A stretch of 6,715 nt of DNA from an uncultured Saprospiraceae bacterium (GTDB lineage: Bacteria; Bacteroidota; Bacteroidia; Chitinophagales; Saprospiraceae), in the NCBI GenBank assembly GCA_937952155.1, contig CALFYH010000326.1:1-6715 (forward strand), read 5' to 3'. The translations under genes were made by a program, and so were the position numbers. Below the pieces are notes generated by a model. It worked only from the letters and a program-made list of their open reading frames with translations. It did no database searches and had not been told where the DNA came from. This document shows positions 1 through 6,665 of this stretch, piece after piece. The number at the start of each line of letters is the position of its first letter. The first letter of the stretch is position 1.

Positions 1-3000
1 GATAATAACCTTTTTCGGCCAATACGGCAGTATCCAACTCATTGGTGCCTGCCAACCGTTTGATATCCAAAACGTATTCATAAAATGCTTCTGTTTGATC
101 GAGTGTTTTATTATTGTTGATGTCTTCTACATCGGGATATCGATTACCTCTTACAAAGTTGGTCTGATTACTTCCTCCCGATGTATTGACATTGCCATTG
201 TTTAAAGGTGCATTCCCTTCTGTACCATTAAAAAATCGCATTCTGTCCATAAGATTTGTATCTCCTTGCAATGATTGGTCATTGAAGAATACAAAATCAT
301 CATTACATGGATCCTTTGCTATTTTATCGATCACTGCAAGATTATTTTCAGACAACCAAAATTCAAACTTCTCTGCTTCTTGTGCATTGTTCATCCCATC
401 AAATCCAACGTCTTGAATTTTCGCCTCTTGTAAGTCAAATCCATTGACCAATGGAATACTTGCAGTTGCTCTACCGTAGGCAGTATTGGTAACTGGTACC
501 TTTCTTTGAGATGTAGGCATTGCATTCTCAAAAAACAGGAGATTGTCCTTCATGACATCTTCAGAAACACTACCGAGATTAAATACTATCTTTCCTTCTT
601 CATTTGGTGCGTGCCCTAAGTTGTCTCCTCGGTCCAAAAATGGATTTAACATCCAGAACTCTATACTCTCATAATTTGCGGCCTCGAAATCTGAATTCTG
701 GAAATATCGCTGTACCCCAGCCCACCTTGTCTTAGGTTCGTTTAGGAAAACCTTCTGATTATCAACTCTAATACCTTTAGAATATTGTGATGGTTTCTTT
801 GAATCAAAATTGTAAGGCCCTCTTTCTTCAGGGTAATAACTCAAGTCAAAAGTATATAATTGAGTCTGGCCTGGCTGAGGATCCCTAGTTTTAAATAATT
901 CTTGTTGATTGATTATTCGCGTGTATGGGTTTTTACGGTCAAATTCTGTACGTAATGTACCAAAATCCAAAGTTGACCAGTTGAGCAATGCACGATTTGA
1001 ATTATAGGCAATGTTGTCATCCAGATCATATTCCCTAAATTTGGAGCCATCCAACGACTCACTGGAAGGGACACTCGCTAGTGACCATTGTATTGAATTA
1101 GTACCACCAAGGTTTAAATTGGTAATTGCGCTCTCAAAGTCATCAATATTCGCAGTACCTTTATCTTCGACAATAGTTTTTCCTTGATTATCAACATATT
1201 CCAAATCAATACCGCTAGCATGGCCTGGTATCAAGCCTGCAGCCTCAGCGGTAAAGTTTATTTTTGATTTTTCTGAAGTACTATAAAAAGGCAGTTTGTC
1301 CACCAACTTAGTTATCCAAGGAGCTTCATCGTTATAATTATAATCCAAACCAAAGATCTTATTAGAAATCGGATCATCTCCAATATTTACCTTTTGTGTG
1401 ATCGGTCTTTCTGACAATCTCAAGAATGTTGCACCAAGACTAGATTTTTTATTAAACTGATATTCAGCTCTCAGTCCCAACATATTTTTTTGTTGGAGGC
1501 TGAAGATAGAGTTGTCTTCAAAACTTACATTTAGTGGCGTGCCTTGGGCCAAAAATGCCGGATTGATGATACGCAATCTACCCAATGAGTAATCGATTTC
1601 GTAATCCTGACCTTCTACCAATTGCTTTCCACCTGCATTTACTCTCACAGAACCTTGAGGAATAAATGAGCCTAGGTAGATCTCACCGTTGGCTGCAGCA
1701 CCTTTCACTTTTCCGACCATTCTAAATTTATTTTTGGTCAAGCCCAGCTGAGTTGCAGCAACATATGATGTGTCGTATAATAAATCAAAACGATACTTTT
1801 CTAGAACTGCATTGGTCACTGTAGAAGTTTTACGCACTTTTTTAACAGCTACAGTATCTAGATGGCTTCCAAATGGTTCCAACACAGGAAATACAATACT
1901 TCCTGTACGTTCTATCACTGTCACATCTTGGATGTAATCAAAATATCCATCTGGTTGAGGATCTCCTGCCCGATTTAGTCTATCCAGATTAAAAAGCTGA
2001 AGTAATGGTACAAAGGGCATTTCATATGCTGGCTCTGGAATATATCGCTTTAGTGACCCGTCAGTTCTGTCATCTTCATAAAATACATCAAAAACAAAAT
2101 CCTGTTGGTTCATGGAATTGATCTTGAGGTTGTACACATTTTTCATCATCAAATCCCACATTGGTGATTTTGTAGTCTGGTTGGTGGATTTTAACAATTT
2201 TATGAAGTGTACTTTTTTAGGCTCTACCTTGGTGGTATCCGTTTGGTCACCAGCTTGAATAGAGTTGGCAGATATCTGTCCTACTTGATATACTTCATCT
2301 CCATTCGCAGTAAAATAATAATTGTATGCAACACCAAGGACTTGATTTGGTTTAAGGCGAGAATTCAGTGATAATGTACCTAATTTGGGATTGTAAGAAT
2401 ATTCAGACGAAGCAAGTTTGCGACCTCTGAAAATCTCAAAGTCTCTTGTTCTCTTGAGACCAATTTCGGCGGACTGGAGTTGTCTAGCAACTTTGTCTAT
2501 ATCTTCAATATCTTTGGATGCTTGGACTTTTTTGTAAATATCATTCACATCATTATATGGAAGTGGTCTCAGTCTATCATCTTTGTCATTAGGTGAAAAC
2601 ACAGTTGGCGCATCAGAAGTTGCCTTGGTCTTATCAGGTTCTGCTAGGTCGGCAATTGCCGCTACCATCGTAGAGTTTTCTTGAAATTCTGGTCTATCAT
2701 CAGATACCCAAACTTCGATTTGTGCTATTTGATGTGAAGTAGATATGTATGGCAAATTGCTTAGGTTTTCTTCATAACTGTCTCTATAGTAATGACCTAA
2801 GAAAAAGTGTCTATTCTCATCATACTCATTTGGAGCAATATTAAATTCCTGAATAGCGACACCATTTTCTATCTTTATCGTGTTGGTTTTGGATCTTTGA
2901 TATGAAAGTAATCCTGTCAAACGAAGCCTTCCGAATTGTAGTTCGGTTTTTAATCCAAACAAACTCTGAGCACCTTGGATAAGATTGCCTCGAAGCGGTA

Positions 3001-3766
3001 GATTTACATTACCGGCCTCTATCTTTTTTATGATGTCATCCTCTGAAAAATTATCAGAGTCAAATGAAATTTTTGTCAATCTGTCAAAATCGAAAGTGGA
3101 TTGAGTATCATAATTAAAATCAAGATTGAGTTTTTTACCAATTTTACCATCAACACTCATTTTGATAAGCGGCGTAGGGAAATCAGGCTGGCTTTGTCGT
3201 TGCGCATTAATAGCTAAATTTGGATCTTCTCGCCTACTATATAACCAACCGATACTTAAATCTACACTTCCTTGCGGCTGGATATTGACTTCGGTACCAC
3301 CAAATAAACGGTCTATCAAGCTATTTTGTAGATCAATTTTGTCCATTGGGTCTATACGCCCAGATTTGGATTTCTTTTCTGATTTTATTCCACCTAATGT
3401 ATTGAAATATTGCTTTTCTTGTTCGGCTGCAATATAGTCCATATATTCATCAAAGGTCATGTAGGTCGGTGTACGGTAATATTCGTCACCGATTTTTTCC
3501 ATGATAATATAATGCCCTGATGCTGGATCGTATTCAACTTTTTGTTTAATTTCAGCTGGAGTGATATCAAAGGGATTGTATTTTTTGTCATTAATGTAAT
3601 CTCCTTCTCTATCCACCAATGGAATAGTGTCTAAAGCCGTCATAGTTGTAGCCGAAAAATCAACAGCATAAGGATCAGGAAGTTTTTTGGATGGAAGCTT
3701 GGCCGATACTGTCCAAATCAATCCAAAAACCATAATGATGGATAAAAAACTTTGTTTCATGTTCAT
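1..3766 (-). CDS. sprA: SprA, T9SS outer-membrane translocon (partial, N-terminal ~1,255 residues)
   Basis: Giant beta-barrel that forms the outer-membrane pore of the type 9 secretion system (Sov in Porphyromonas) and is needed for export of gliding adhesins and other sorting-domain proteins. The minus frame is open from the start to the left edge. I recognise family signatures throughout: GGTEVNIQPQGSVDL (156-170), LIQGAQSLFGLKTELQFG (262-279), LLQLFNLDRLN (588-598), PQGSVRVNAGG (703-713), LSERPITQKVNIG (784-796) and YYPEERGPYNFD (977-988). Known SprA proteins are about 2,300-2,500 residues, so roughly half is present and the C-terminal half lies outside; this is a window cut, not a broken gene. 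I chose the ATG at 3766 because it opens a classical signal peptide: lysine at residue 4, hydrophobic core, likely cleavage after TVSA near residue 22. The ATG at 3760 serves equally well, and an in-frame ATG at 3802 adds 12 residues. Two EF-hand-like loops lie near residues 1119-1130 and 1215-1226. ruvA is 118 bp upstream on the same strand; I see no clear promoter in that gap. Confidence 0.97.
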   Translation of the reverse strand, partial: MNMKQSFLSIIMVFGLIWTVSAKLPSKKLPDPYAVDFSATTMTALDTIPLVDREGDYINDKKYNPFDITPAEIKQKVEYDPASGHYIIMEKIGDEYYRTPTYMTFDEYMDYIAAEQEKQYFNTLGGIKSEKKSKSGRIDPMDKIDLQNSLIDRLFGGTEVNIQPQGSVDLSIGWLYSRREDPNLAINAQRQSQPDFPTPLIKMSVDGKIGKKLNLDFNYDTQSTFDFDRLTKISFDSDNFSEDDIIKKIEAGNVNLPLRGNLIQGAQSLFGLKTELQFGRLRLTGLLSYQRSKTNTIKIENGVAIQEFNIAPNEYDENRHFFLGHYYRDSYEENLSNLPYISTSHQIAQIEVWVSDDRPEFQENSTMVAAIADLAEPDKTKATSDAPTVFSPNDKDDRLRPLPYNDVNDIYKKVQASKDIEDIDKVARQLQSAEIGLKRTRDFEIFRGRKLASSEYSYNPKLGTLSLNSRLKPNQVLGVAYNYYFTANGDEVYQVGQISANSIQAGDQTDTTKVEPKKVHFIKLLKSTNQTTKSPMWDLMMKNVYNLKINSMNQQDFVFDVFYEDDRTDGSLKRYIPEPAYEMPFVPLLQLFNLDRLNRAGDPQPDGYFDYIQDVTVIERTGSIVFPVLEPFGSHLDTVAVKKVRKTSTVTNAVLEKYRFDLLYDTSYVAATQLGLTKNKFRMVGKVKGAAANGEIYLGSFIPQGSVRVNAGGKQLVEGQDYEIDYSLGRLRIINPAFLAQGTPLNVSFEDNSIFSLQQKNMLGLRAEYQFNKKSSLGATFLRLSERPITQKVNIGDDPISNKIFGLDYNYNDEAPWITKLVDKLPFYSTSEKSKINFTAEAAGLIPGHASGIDLEYVDNQGKTIVEDKGTANIDDFESAITNLNLGGTNSIQWSLASVPSSESLDGSKFREYDLDDNIAYNSNRALLNWSTLDFGTLRTEFDRKNPYTRIINQQELFKTRDPQPGQTQLYTFDLSYYPEERGPYNFDSKKPSQYSKGIRVDNQKVFLNEPKTRWAGVQRYFQNSDFEAANYESIEFWMLNPFLDRGDNLGHAPNEEGKIVFNLGSVSEDVMKDNLLFFENAMPTSQRKVPVTNTAYGRATASIPLVNGFDLQEAKIQDVGFDGMNNAQEAEKFEFWLSENNLAVIDKIAKDPCNDDFVFFNDQSLQGDTNLMDRMRFFNGTEGNAPLNNGNVNTSGGSNQTNFVRGNRYPDVEDINNNKTLDQTEAFYEYVLDIKRLAGTNELDTAVLAEKGYY

Positions 3767-3884
3767 AAAAACTATCACAATTTTATTAAATACTTCCTGC
3801 ATTTATACTACGCAGAATAAAGTACATCCGTGTATAACGTTGAATATTAGTGTTGTCGTATATTTTATTCGAAAAAATTAAATA

Positions 3885-4478
3885 TTAACTCATTTGCTTT
3901 AAAACCTGCTTAATCAAATCTTCAACTTGATCAGTATTTGGATTTTTTTCCATGACTGTTTTTATTTGTTTCTCGACAACAGGCTTTGGAAATCCTAATG
4001 CAACCAGTGCTGAAAGTGCCTCCGAGCGAATGCTTACTGTTTCAGGCCCGACTAAGATAACGTGGTCACTACCAGACTCCTTGATGACTTTGTCTTTGAG
4101 ATCTAGGATGATTCTTTTTGCGGTCTTGGGACCAATACCCTTTACTTTGCCTAAAGAAACAGCATTTTCATGGATGATGGCAGTACGCACTTCATCAGGC
4201 GTCATATAAGAAAGTATGATTCGTGCCGTATTGACACCTACACCCGATACAGAGATAAGCAGGATGAATAAGCTTCGCTCATCGTCATCAAAAAAGCCAA
4301 ATAAGGTGTGCTCATCTTCTTTGACATTTAGATAAGTCAGAATTTTTATTTTTTGAAGATTTTCGAGCTTTGCATAGGTATTGAGACTAATGTTTACATG
4401 ATAGCCTACACCATGGCAATCTACATAAATATAAGTAGGAGTTTTATACGTGATATCTCCGTTGAGGTATGCGATCAA
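3885..4478 (-). CDS. ruvA: Holliday junction branch migration protein RuvA
   Basis: RuvA binds four-way DNA junctions as a tetramer and loads the RuvB helicase for branch migration in recombinational repair, in the cytoplasm. The protein is 197 residues, usual for the family. The N-terminal OB-fold begins MIAYLNGDI and carries the acidic pin as E54-D55 in KEDEHTLFGF. Two helix-hairpin-helix motifs follow, SGVGVNTA (78-85) and KGIGPKTA (113-120). A linker then leads to the C-terminal RuvB-binding domain (about 150-197, EALSALVALGF). The start is TTG: an in-frame TAA lies five codons upstream (4491-4493), the next in-frame ATG is residue 92, and RuvA proteins nearly always begin M-I-(A/G)-x-(L/I). 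It has its own promoter (4515-4545). sprA follows 118 bp downstream, an adjacency I recall from other Bacteroidota genomes. No ruvB or ruvC is visible. Confidence 0.97.
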   Translation of the reverse strand: MIAYLNGDITYKTPTYIYVDCHGVGYHVNISLNTYAKLENLQKIKILTYLNVKEDEHTLFGFFDDDERSLFILLISVSGVGVNTARIILSYMTPDEVRTAIIHENAVSLGKVKGIGPKTAKRIILDLKDKVIKESGSDHVILVGPETVSIRSEALSALVALGFPKPVVEKQIKTVMEKNPNTDQVEDLIKQVLKQMS

Positions 4479-4514
4479 TGCTTGGTTATTTTATTAAAAT
4501 GATGGAACAAATCA

Positions 4515-4545
4515 CAAAGATATCAATAATTATATATTTAACAAA
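4515..4545 (-). promoter_or_regulatory. Bacteroidota-type promoter of ruvA
   Basis: On the minus strand a -33 TTTG (4542-4545) is followed after exactly 19 bases by TATCTTTG (4515-4522), matching the TAnnTTTG -7 consensus of the primary sigma factor in this phylum. The predicted transcription start falls near 4509-4511, giving a leader of about 30 bases before the TTG start of ruvA. It lies in the short gap behind galE, so ruvA, and perhaps sprA by read-through, can be transcribed independently of galE. No Shine-Dalgarno sequence precedes the start; the region is A/T-rich, as is usual in this phylum. Confidence 0.7.
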
Positions 4546-4559
4546 AATGTAATATGAAT

Positions 4560-5591
4560 TTATTGATTTTGACGACCTGTTCTTTCTTTTTCCCATGCCC
4601 AAGCAGATCGCATGATATCATTTACATCCAATTTTGGCTCCCAACCTAATAGGTTTTTTGCCTTTGAATAATCTGAATAAATGGCCATAATATCACCTGC
4701 ACGTCGTGGGCCTACTCTATAGTTGAGTTTTTCACCTGTTTGTGATTCGAATGCGTGGATGATTTCTAAGACACTTAGTCCATTGCCGATACCTACATTA
4801 AATACATCAGTACTTACTTGCTGCTTTCCTTCAAAAATATACCTTAAAGCAAGTGTGTGTGCATGTGCCAAGTCAACAACATGGATATAATCTCTGATAG
4901 CACTTCCGTCTCTCGTAGGATAATCGTCGCCAAATACGGTCATTTCTTTTCGCTTACCTATGGCTGTCTCCGTGATCACAGGTACTAGATTTTGTGCTGG
5001 ATTCACGGGTGATTCGCCAAGTTTTGCACTAGCATGTGCACCAGCGGGATTAAAATACCGGAGTAAAATACTTTTTAAACTGCTATTCCTTAGTGAATCT
5101 GTGATCAATTGTTCGCCCATTTGTTTGGTACGACCATAAGGTGATGCAGCTTCTTGCAATGGTGTTTCTTCAGTAACTGGACTATGCGTAACATCACCGT
5201 ACACTGTACAGCTAGAGCTGAATATGAAAGCTTCAACATGGTTTTTCATCGCTTCATCTAGGATATTTATAAGCGAATCTAGATTGTTGCGGAAATATCG
5301 TATCGGTTGTTCTACGGATTCGCCTACAGCTTTCAATGCTGCAAAATGTATAATACCCTTGATATCAGGATGTTCGGAAAAAATACGTTTCACGCCATCC
5401 AATTCACATAAATCCAAATGATAATACGGCACATCTATTCCAGTGATATCCTTGACTGCCGCTAGTGATAATGTATCAGAATTGCTGCCATTATCTACAC
5501 AGACTACCTCATACCCATTTTCTATCAGGTCGATAATCGTATGGCTTCCGATATATCCTGTGCCACCCGTTACTAAAACTTTTTGATTCAT
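4560..5591 (-). CDS. galE: UDP-glucose 4-epimerase GalE
   Basis: NAD-dependent short-chain dehydrogenase/reductase interconverting UDP-glucose and UDP-galactose in the cytoplasm, for galactose use and to supply UDP-galactose for surface glycans. Its 343 residues are full length. The N-terminal Rossmann motif GGTGYIG spans residues 9-15. The HFAALKAVGES segment (82-92), the SSSCTVYG segment with catalytic Ser127, and Tyr152-x3-Lys156 in YGRTK are all present, as is LRYFNPAGA (177-185). The C-terminal substrate domain includes GPRRAGD (294-300) and ends with the LGWEPK motif (315-320) typical of GalE. By alignment by eye, the E. coli Tyr299 position that gates N-acetylated substrates is Ile304 here, so substrate range cannot be read from it. 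No galK, galT or galM lies beside it; its neighbours are ruvA downstream and an unrelated lipoprotein upstream, which suggests a housekeeping glycan role rather than a galactose operon. The ATG at 5589-5591 lies just downstream of a -7 box and inside a palindrome. Confidence 0.96.
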   Translation of the reverse strand: MNQKVLVTGGTGYIGSHTIIDLIENGYEVVCVDNGSNSDTLSLAAVKDITGIDVPYYHLDLCELDGVKRIFSEHPDIKGIIHFAALKAVGESVEQPIRYFRNNLDSLINILDEAMKNHVEAFIFSSSCTVYGDVTHSPVTEETPLQEAASPYGRTKQMGEQLITDSLRNSSLKSILLRYFNPAGAHASAKLGESPVNPAQNLVPVITETAIGKRKEMTVFGDDYPTRDGSAIRDYIHVVDLAHAHTLALRYIFEGKQQVSTDVFNVGIGNGLSVLEIIHAFESQTGEKLNYRVGPRRAGDIMAIYSDYSKAKNLLGWEPKLDVNDIMRSAWAWEKERTGRQNQ

Positions 5592-5605
5592 AATTGTGAA
5601 TTATG
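5589..5605. repeat. Perfect inverted repeat over the galE start codon
   Basis: Two perfect 7-base arms, CATAATT (5589-5595) and AATTATG (5599-5605), flank a 3-base spacer. One arm contains the galE start codon, and the other lies only a few bases downstream of the -7 box, near the expected transcription start. It could fold as a short A/U-rich hairpin at the 5' end of the mRNA, hiding the start codon, or act as an operator. The arms are short and A/T-rich, so chance is a real alternative. Confidence 0.5.
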
Positions 5606-5608
5606 CAG

Positions 5609-5616
5609 CAAAGGTA
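5609..5616 (-). promoter_or_regulatory. Probable -7 promoter element of galE
   Basis: On the minus strand TACCTTTG matches the Bacteroidota -7 consensus TAnnTTTG and lies 17 bases upstream of the galE ATG, implying a very short leader. No convincing -33 TTTG lies 19-21 bases further upstream; the closest is a CTG at 5638-5640. The element is therefore supported by the -7 box and its position only. Confidence 0.5.
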
Positions 5617-5743
5617 CAGTATGTTTTAGGAAAAGTTCAGTACATTACTATTTCGTCCGAGATAATATGGAGCAAATAATGTTGAAATATATAAGAAAAT
5701 AATTACGTTAACAGGCGATGGACACAAATATATATGATTTAAA

Positions 5744-5776
5744 AATATCAGTTTTCCTTTTTATAAAATCAATATT
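5744..5776 (-). terminator. Weak A/T-rich hairpin downstream of the lipoprotein gene
   Basis: In the minus-strand transcript the arms 5765-5776 and 5744-5755 can pair: five Watson-Crick pairs at the base, two G-U wobbles, one A-C mismatch, then four A-U pairs, with a 9-base loop. The 3' arm runs into a short U tract (5741-5745). It lies 24 bases past the lipoprotein stop codon and before the galE promoter, where a terminator would be expected. The stem contains no G-C pair, so it is weak. Nothing else recognisable lies in the 208-bp gap apart from the galE promoter and the palindrome. Confidence 0.25.
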
Positions 5777-5799
5777 ACTTCTCAATTTCACCTTAAAAA

Positions 5800-6396
5800 C
5801 TATTTATTAAAACAACTTTCTTCCCCAGCCTTTAAGTTTCTGTCAAGTTGCCCATTAGAGTTTGCTTGGATAGGAAAAAAACAACCTTCATTATTTTTAA
5901 AATATTCAGCATCTTTGTCACAAACAATGGCACAAGCATTTCCTTTGATAAGAAATGTTTTGCCATCTTTTGTTGCACAATAGGCAGTATAACTGAAAGC
6001 ACCTTTATGCGGTTTTCCAAACTTGTCAAGCCCGTTCCAACCTATGCTTTTATAATTTTCTAAGGTAATGTTTTCAACTTGATAAAGCAAACTAGATGTG
6101 GTATCATCAAAGACTTCTTTTTGAATGACTAAGTATTGCATATAATCAATTTCCTTAGATAAAACAGGGCTGAAAACATCATTTACTCCATCCTTATTAG
6201 GGGTAAATGCATTTGGAACAAAAATATAAGCTTTACTTCCATCGTTCAATTCTACATTGTATTCTACCGCTTCTGTACCACAACAAGATTCATATTCTTT
6301 AATTGGGGTAATTTTTGAAGATGTTTCATCTTGAGTACATGCGCTTAATGAGACTAAAAGGTACGAATATACCATAAGATTTTTTAAACTTTTCAT
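5800..6396 (-). CDS. Small Cys-rich lipoprotein with a gliding-motility C-terminal (type B T9SS) signature
   Basis: The protein has 198 residues. It opens with a lipoprotein signal peptide: lysines at 2 and 5, a hydrophobic stretch, and a lipobox LSAC with Cys20 as the acylated residue, so it should be membrane-anchored. Residues 59-77, FVPNAFTPNKDGVNDVFSP, match the opening of the gliding-motility-associated C-terminal domain (CHU_C, type B sorting domain). The middle (VFDD at 96-98; IGWNGLDKFGKPHKGAFSYTAY, 118-139) fits the later strands with their usual W-x-G and G-x-(F/Y)-x-Y pattern. Unlike typical cases the domain is not at the extreme C-terminus: about 50 residues follow, carrying Cys155, 159, 172 and 195. 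Cys38-Cys39 form a vicinal pair before the domain, making seven cysteines beyond the lipid one. There is no other large domain, so the motif-bearing region is most of the mature protein. It starts 10 bases after the upstream sorting-domain gene, implying cotranscription. The role is unknown; a surface-exposed structural or adhesion lipoprotein is an inference. Confidence 0.85.
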   Translation of the reverse strand: MKSLKNLMVYSYLLVSLSACTQDETSSKITPIKEYESCCGTEAVEYNVELNDGSKAYIFVPNAFTPNKDGVNDVFSPVLSKEIDYMQYLVIQKEVFDDTTSSLLYQVENITLENYKSIGWNGLDKFGKPHKGAFSYTAYCATKDGKTFLIKGNACAIVCDKDAEYFKNNEGCFFPIQANSNGQLDRNLKAGEESCFNK

Positions 6397-6406
6397 TTTA
6401 ATTATT

Positions 6407-6664
6407 TTATTTGGTGATTATTACTTTTGCTACTTTTAATGTATTGACTTTTTCAACGGTAAGGTAATACATACCAGAACCTAGAAATAATAAATCTATT
6501 GGTTGGTCAGAAATTCTCCCTGTGTAAACCTGCTTACCTTCCTGATTATAAACACTTATTTTACTATTTATCCAATTTACTTGATTTGATAATTGAAAGA
6601 CCCCCGAAGAAGGGTTGGGATAAATGACAAGATTTTCGAGATCATATTCGATGTCTAATGTTCT
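6407..6664 (-). CDS. C-terminal end of a T9SS-secreted protein (type A sorting domain; 5' part missing)
   Basis: Only the last 85 residues and the stop are present; the reading frame is open up to the adapter junction. The visible part is almost entirely a type A T9SS sorting domain: LVIYPNPSSGVFQL (12-25) is the standard opening, followed by ISVYNQEGKQVYTG (36-49), an IDLLFLGSGMYYLTV segment (56-70) and a closing KVAKVIITK (77-85). In this family the domain directs the folded protein through the SprA pore and is usually removed by PorU with attachment to the cell surface. The passenger domain lies in the lost part, so its function cannot be inferred. It is 10 bases upstream of the lipoprotein gene, probably in the same operon; any promoter is off the end. 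Confidence 0.9.
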   Translation of the reverse strand, partial: RTLDIEYDLENLVIYPNPSSGVFQLSNQVNWINSKISVYNQEGKQVYTGRISDQPIDLLFLGSGMYYLTVEKVNTLKVAKVIITK

Positions 6665-6665
6665 T

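Noticed and set aside
3126..3437. Plus-strand open frame of 103 codons
   Set aside because: It is antisense to a strongly conserved part of sprA, has no recognisable motif and is explained by the codon pattern of the real gene.
3687..3881. Plus-strand open frame running from the sprA 5' end into the ruvA-sprA gap
   Set aside because: It starts inside the sprA signal-peptide region, shows no protein family features and has no promoter of its own that I can see.
3952..4209. Plus-strand open frame of 85 codons inside ruvA
   Set aside because: Antisense shadow of the RuvA helix-hairpin-helix and C-terminal regions.
4560..5591. galE as part of a galactose-use operon or glycan island
   Set aside because: No galK, galT, galM, glycosyltransferase or transporter is next to it; its neighbours are a lipoprotein and ruvA.
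5832..6063. Two alternative frames (one per strand) inside the lipoprotein gene
   Set aside because: Low-complexity translations without motifs; the overlapping frame has a lipobox and a known domain signature.
1..6665. CRISPR arrays, tRNA or rRNA genes, insertion sequences, phage genes, riboswitches
   Set aside because: I looked for regularly spaced repeats, terminal inverted repeats, transposase or integrase motifs and structured leaders; the window is nearly all accounted for by five minus-strand genes and none of these is visible.
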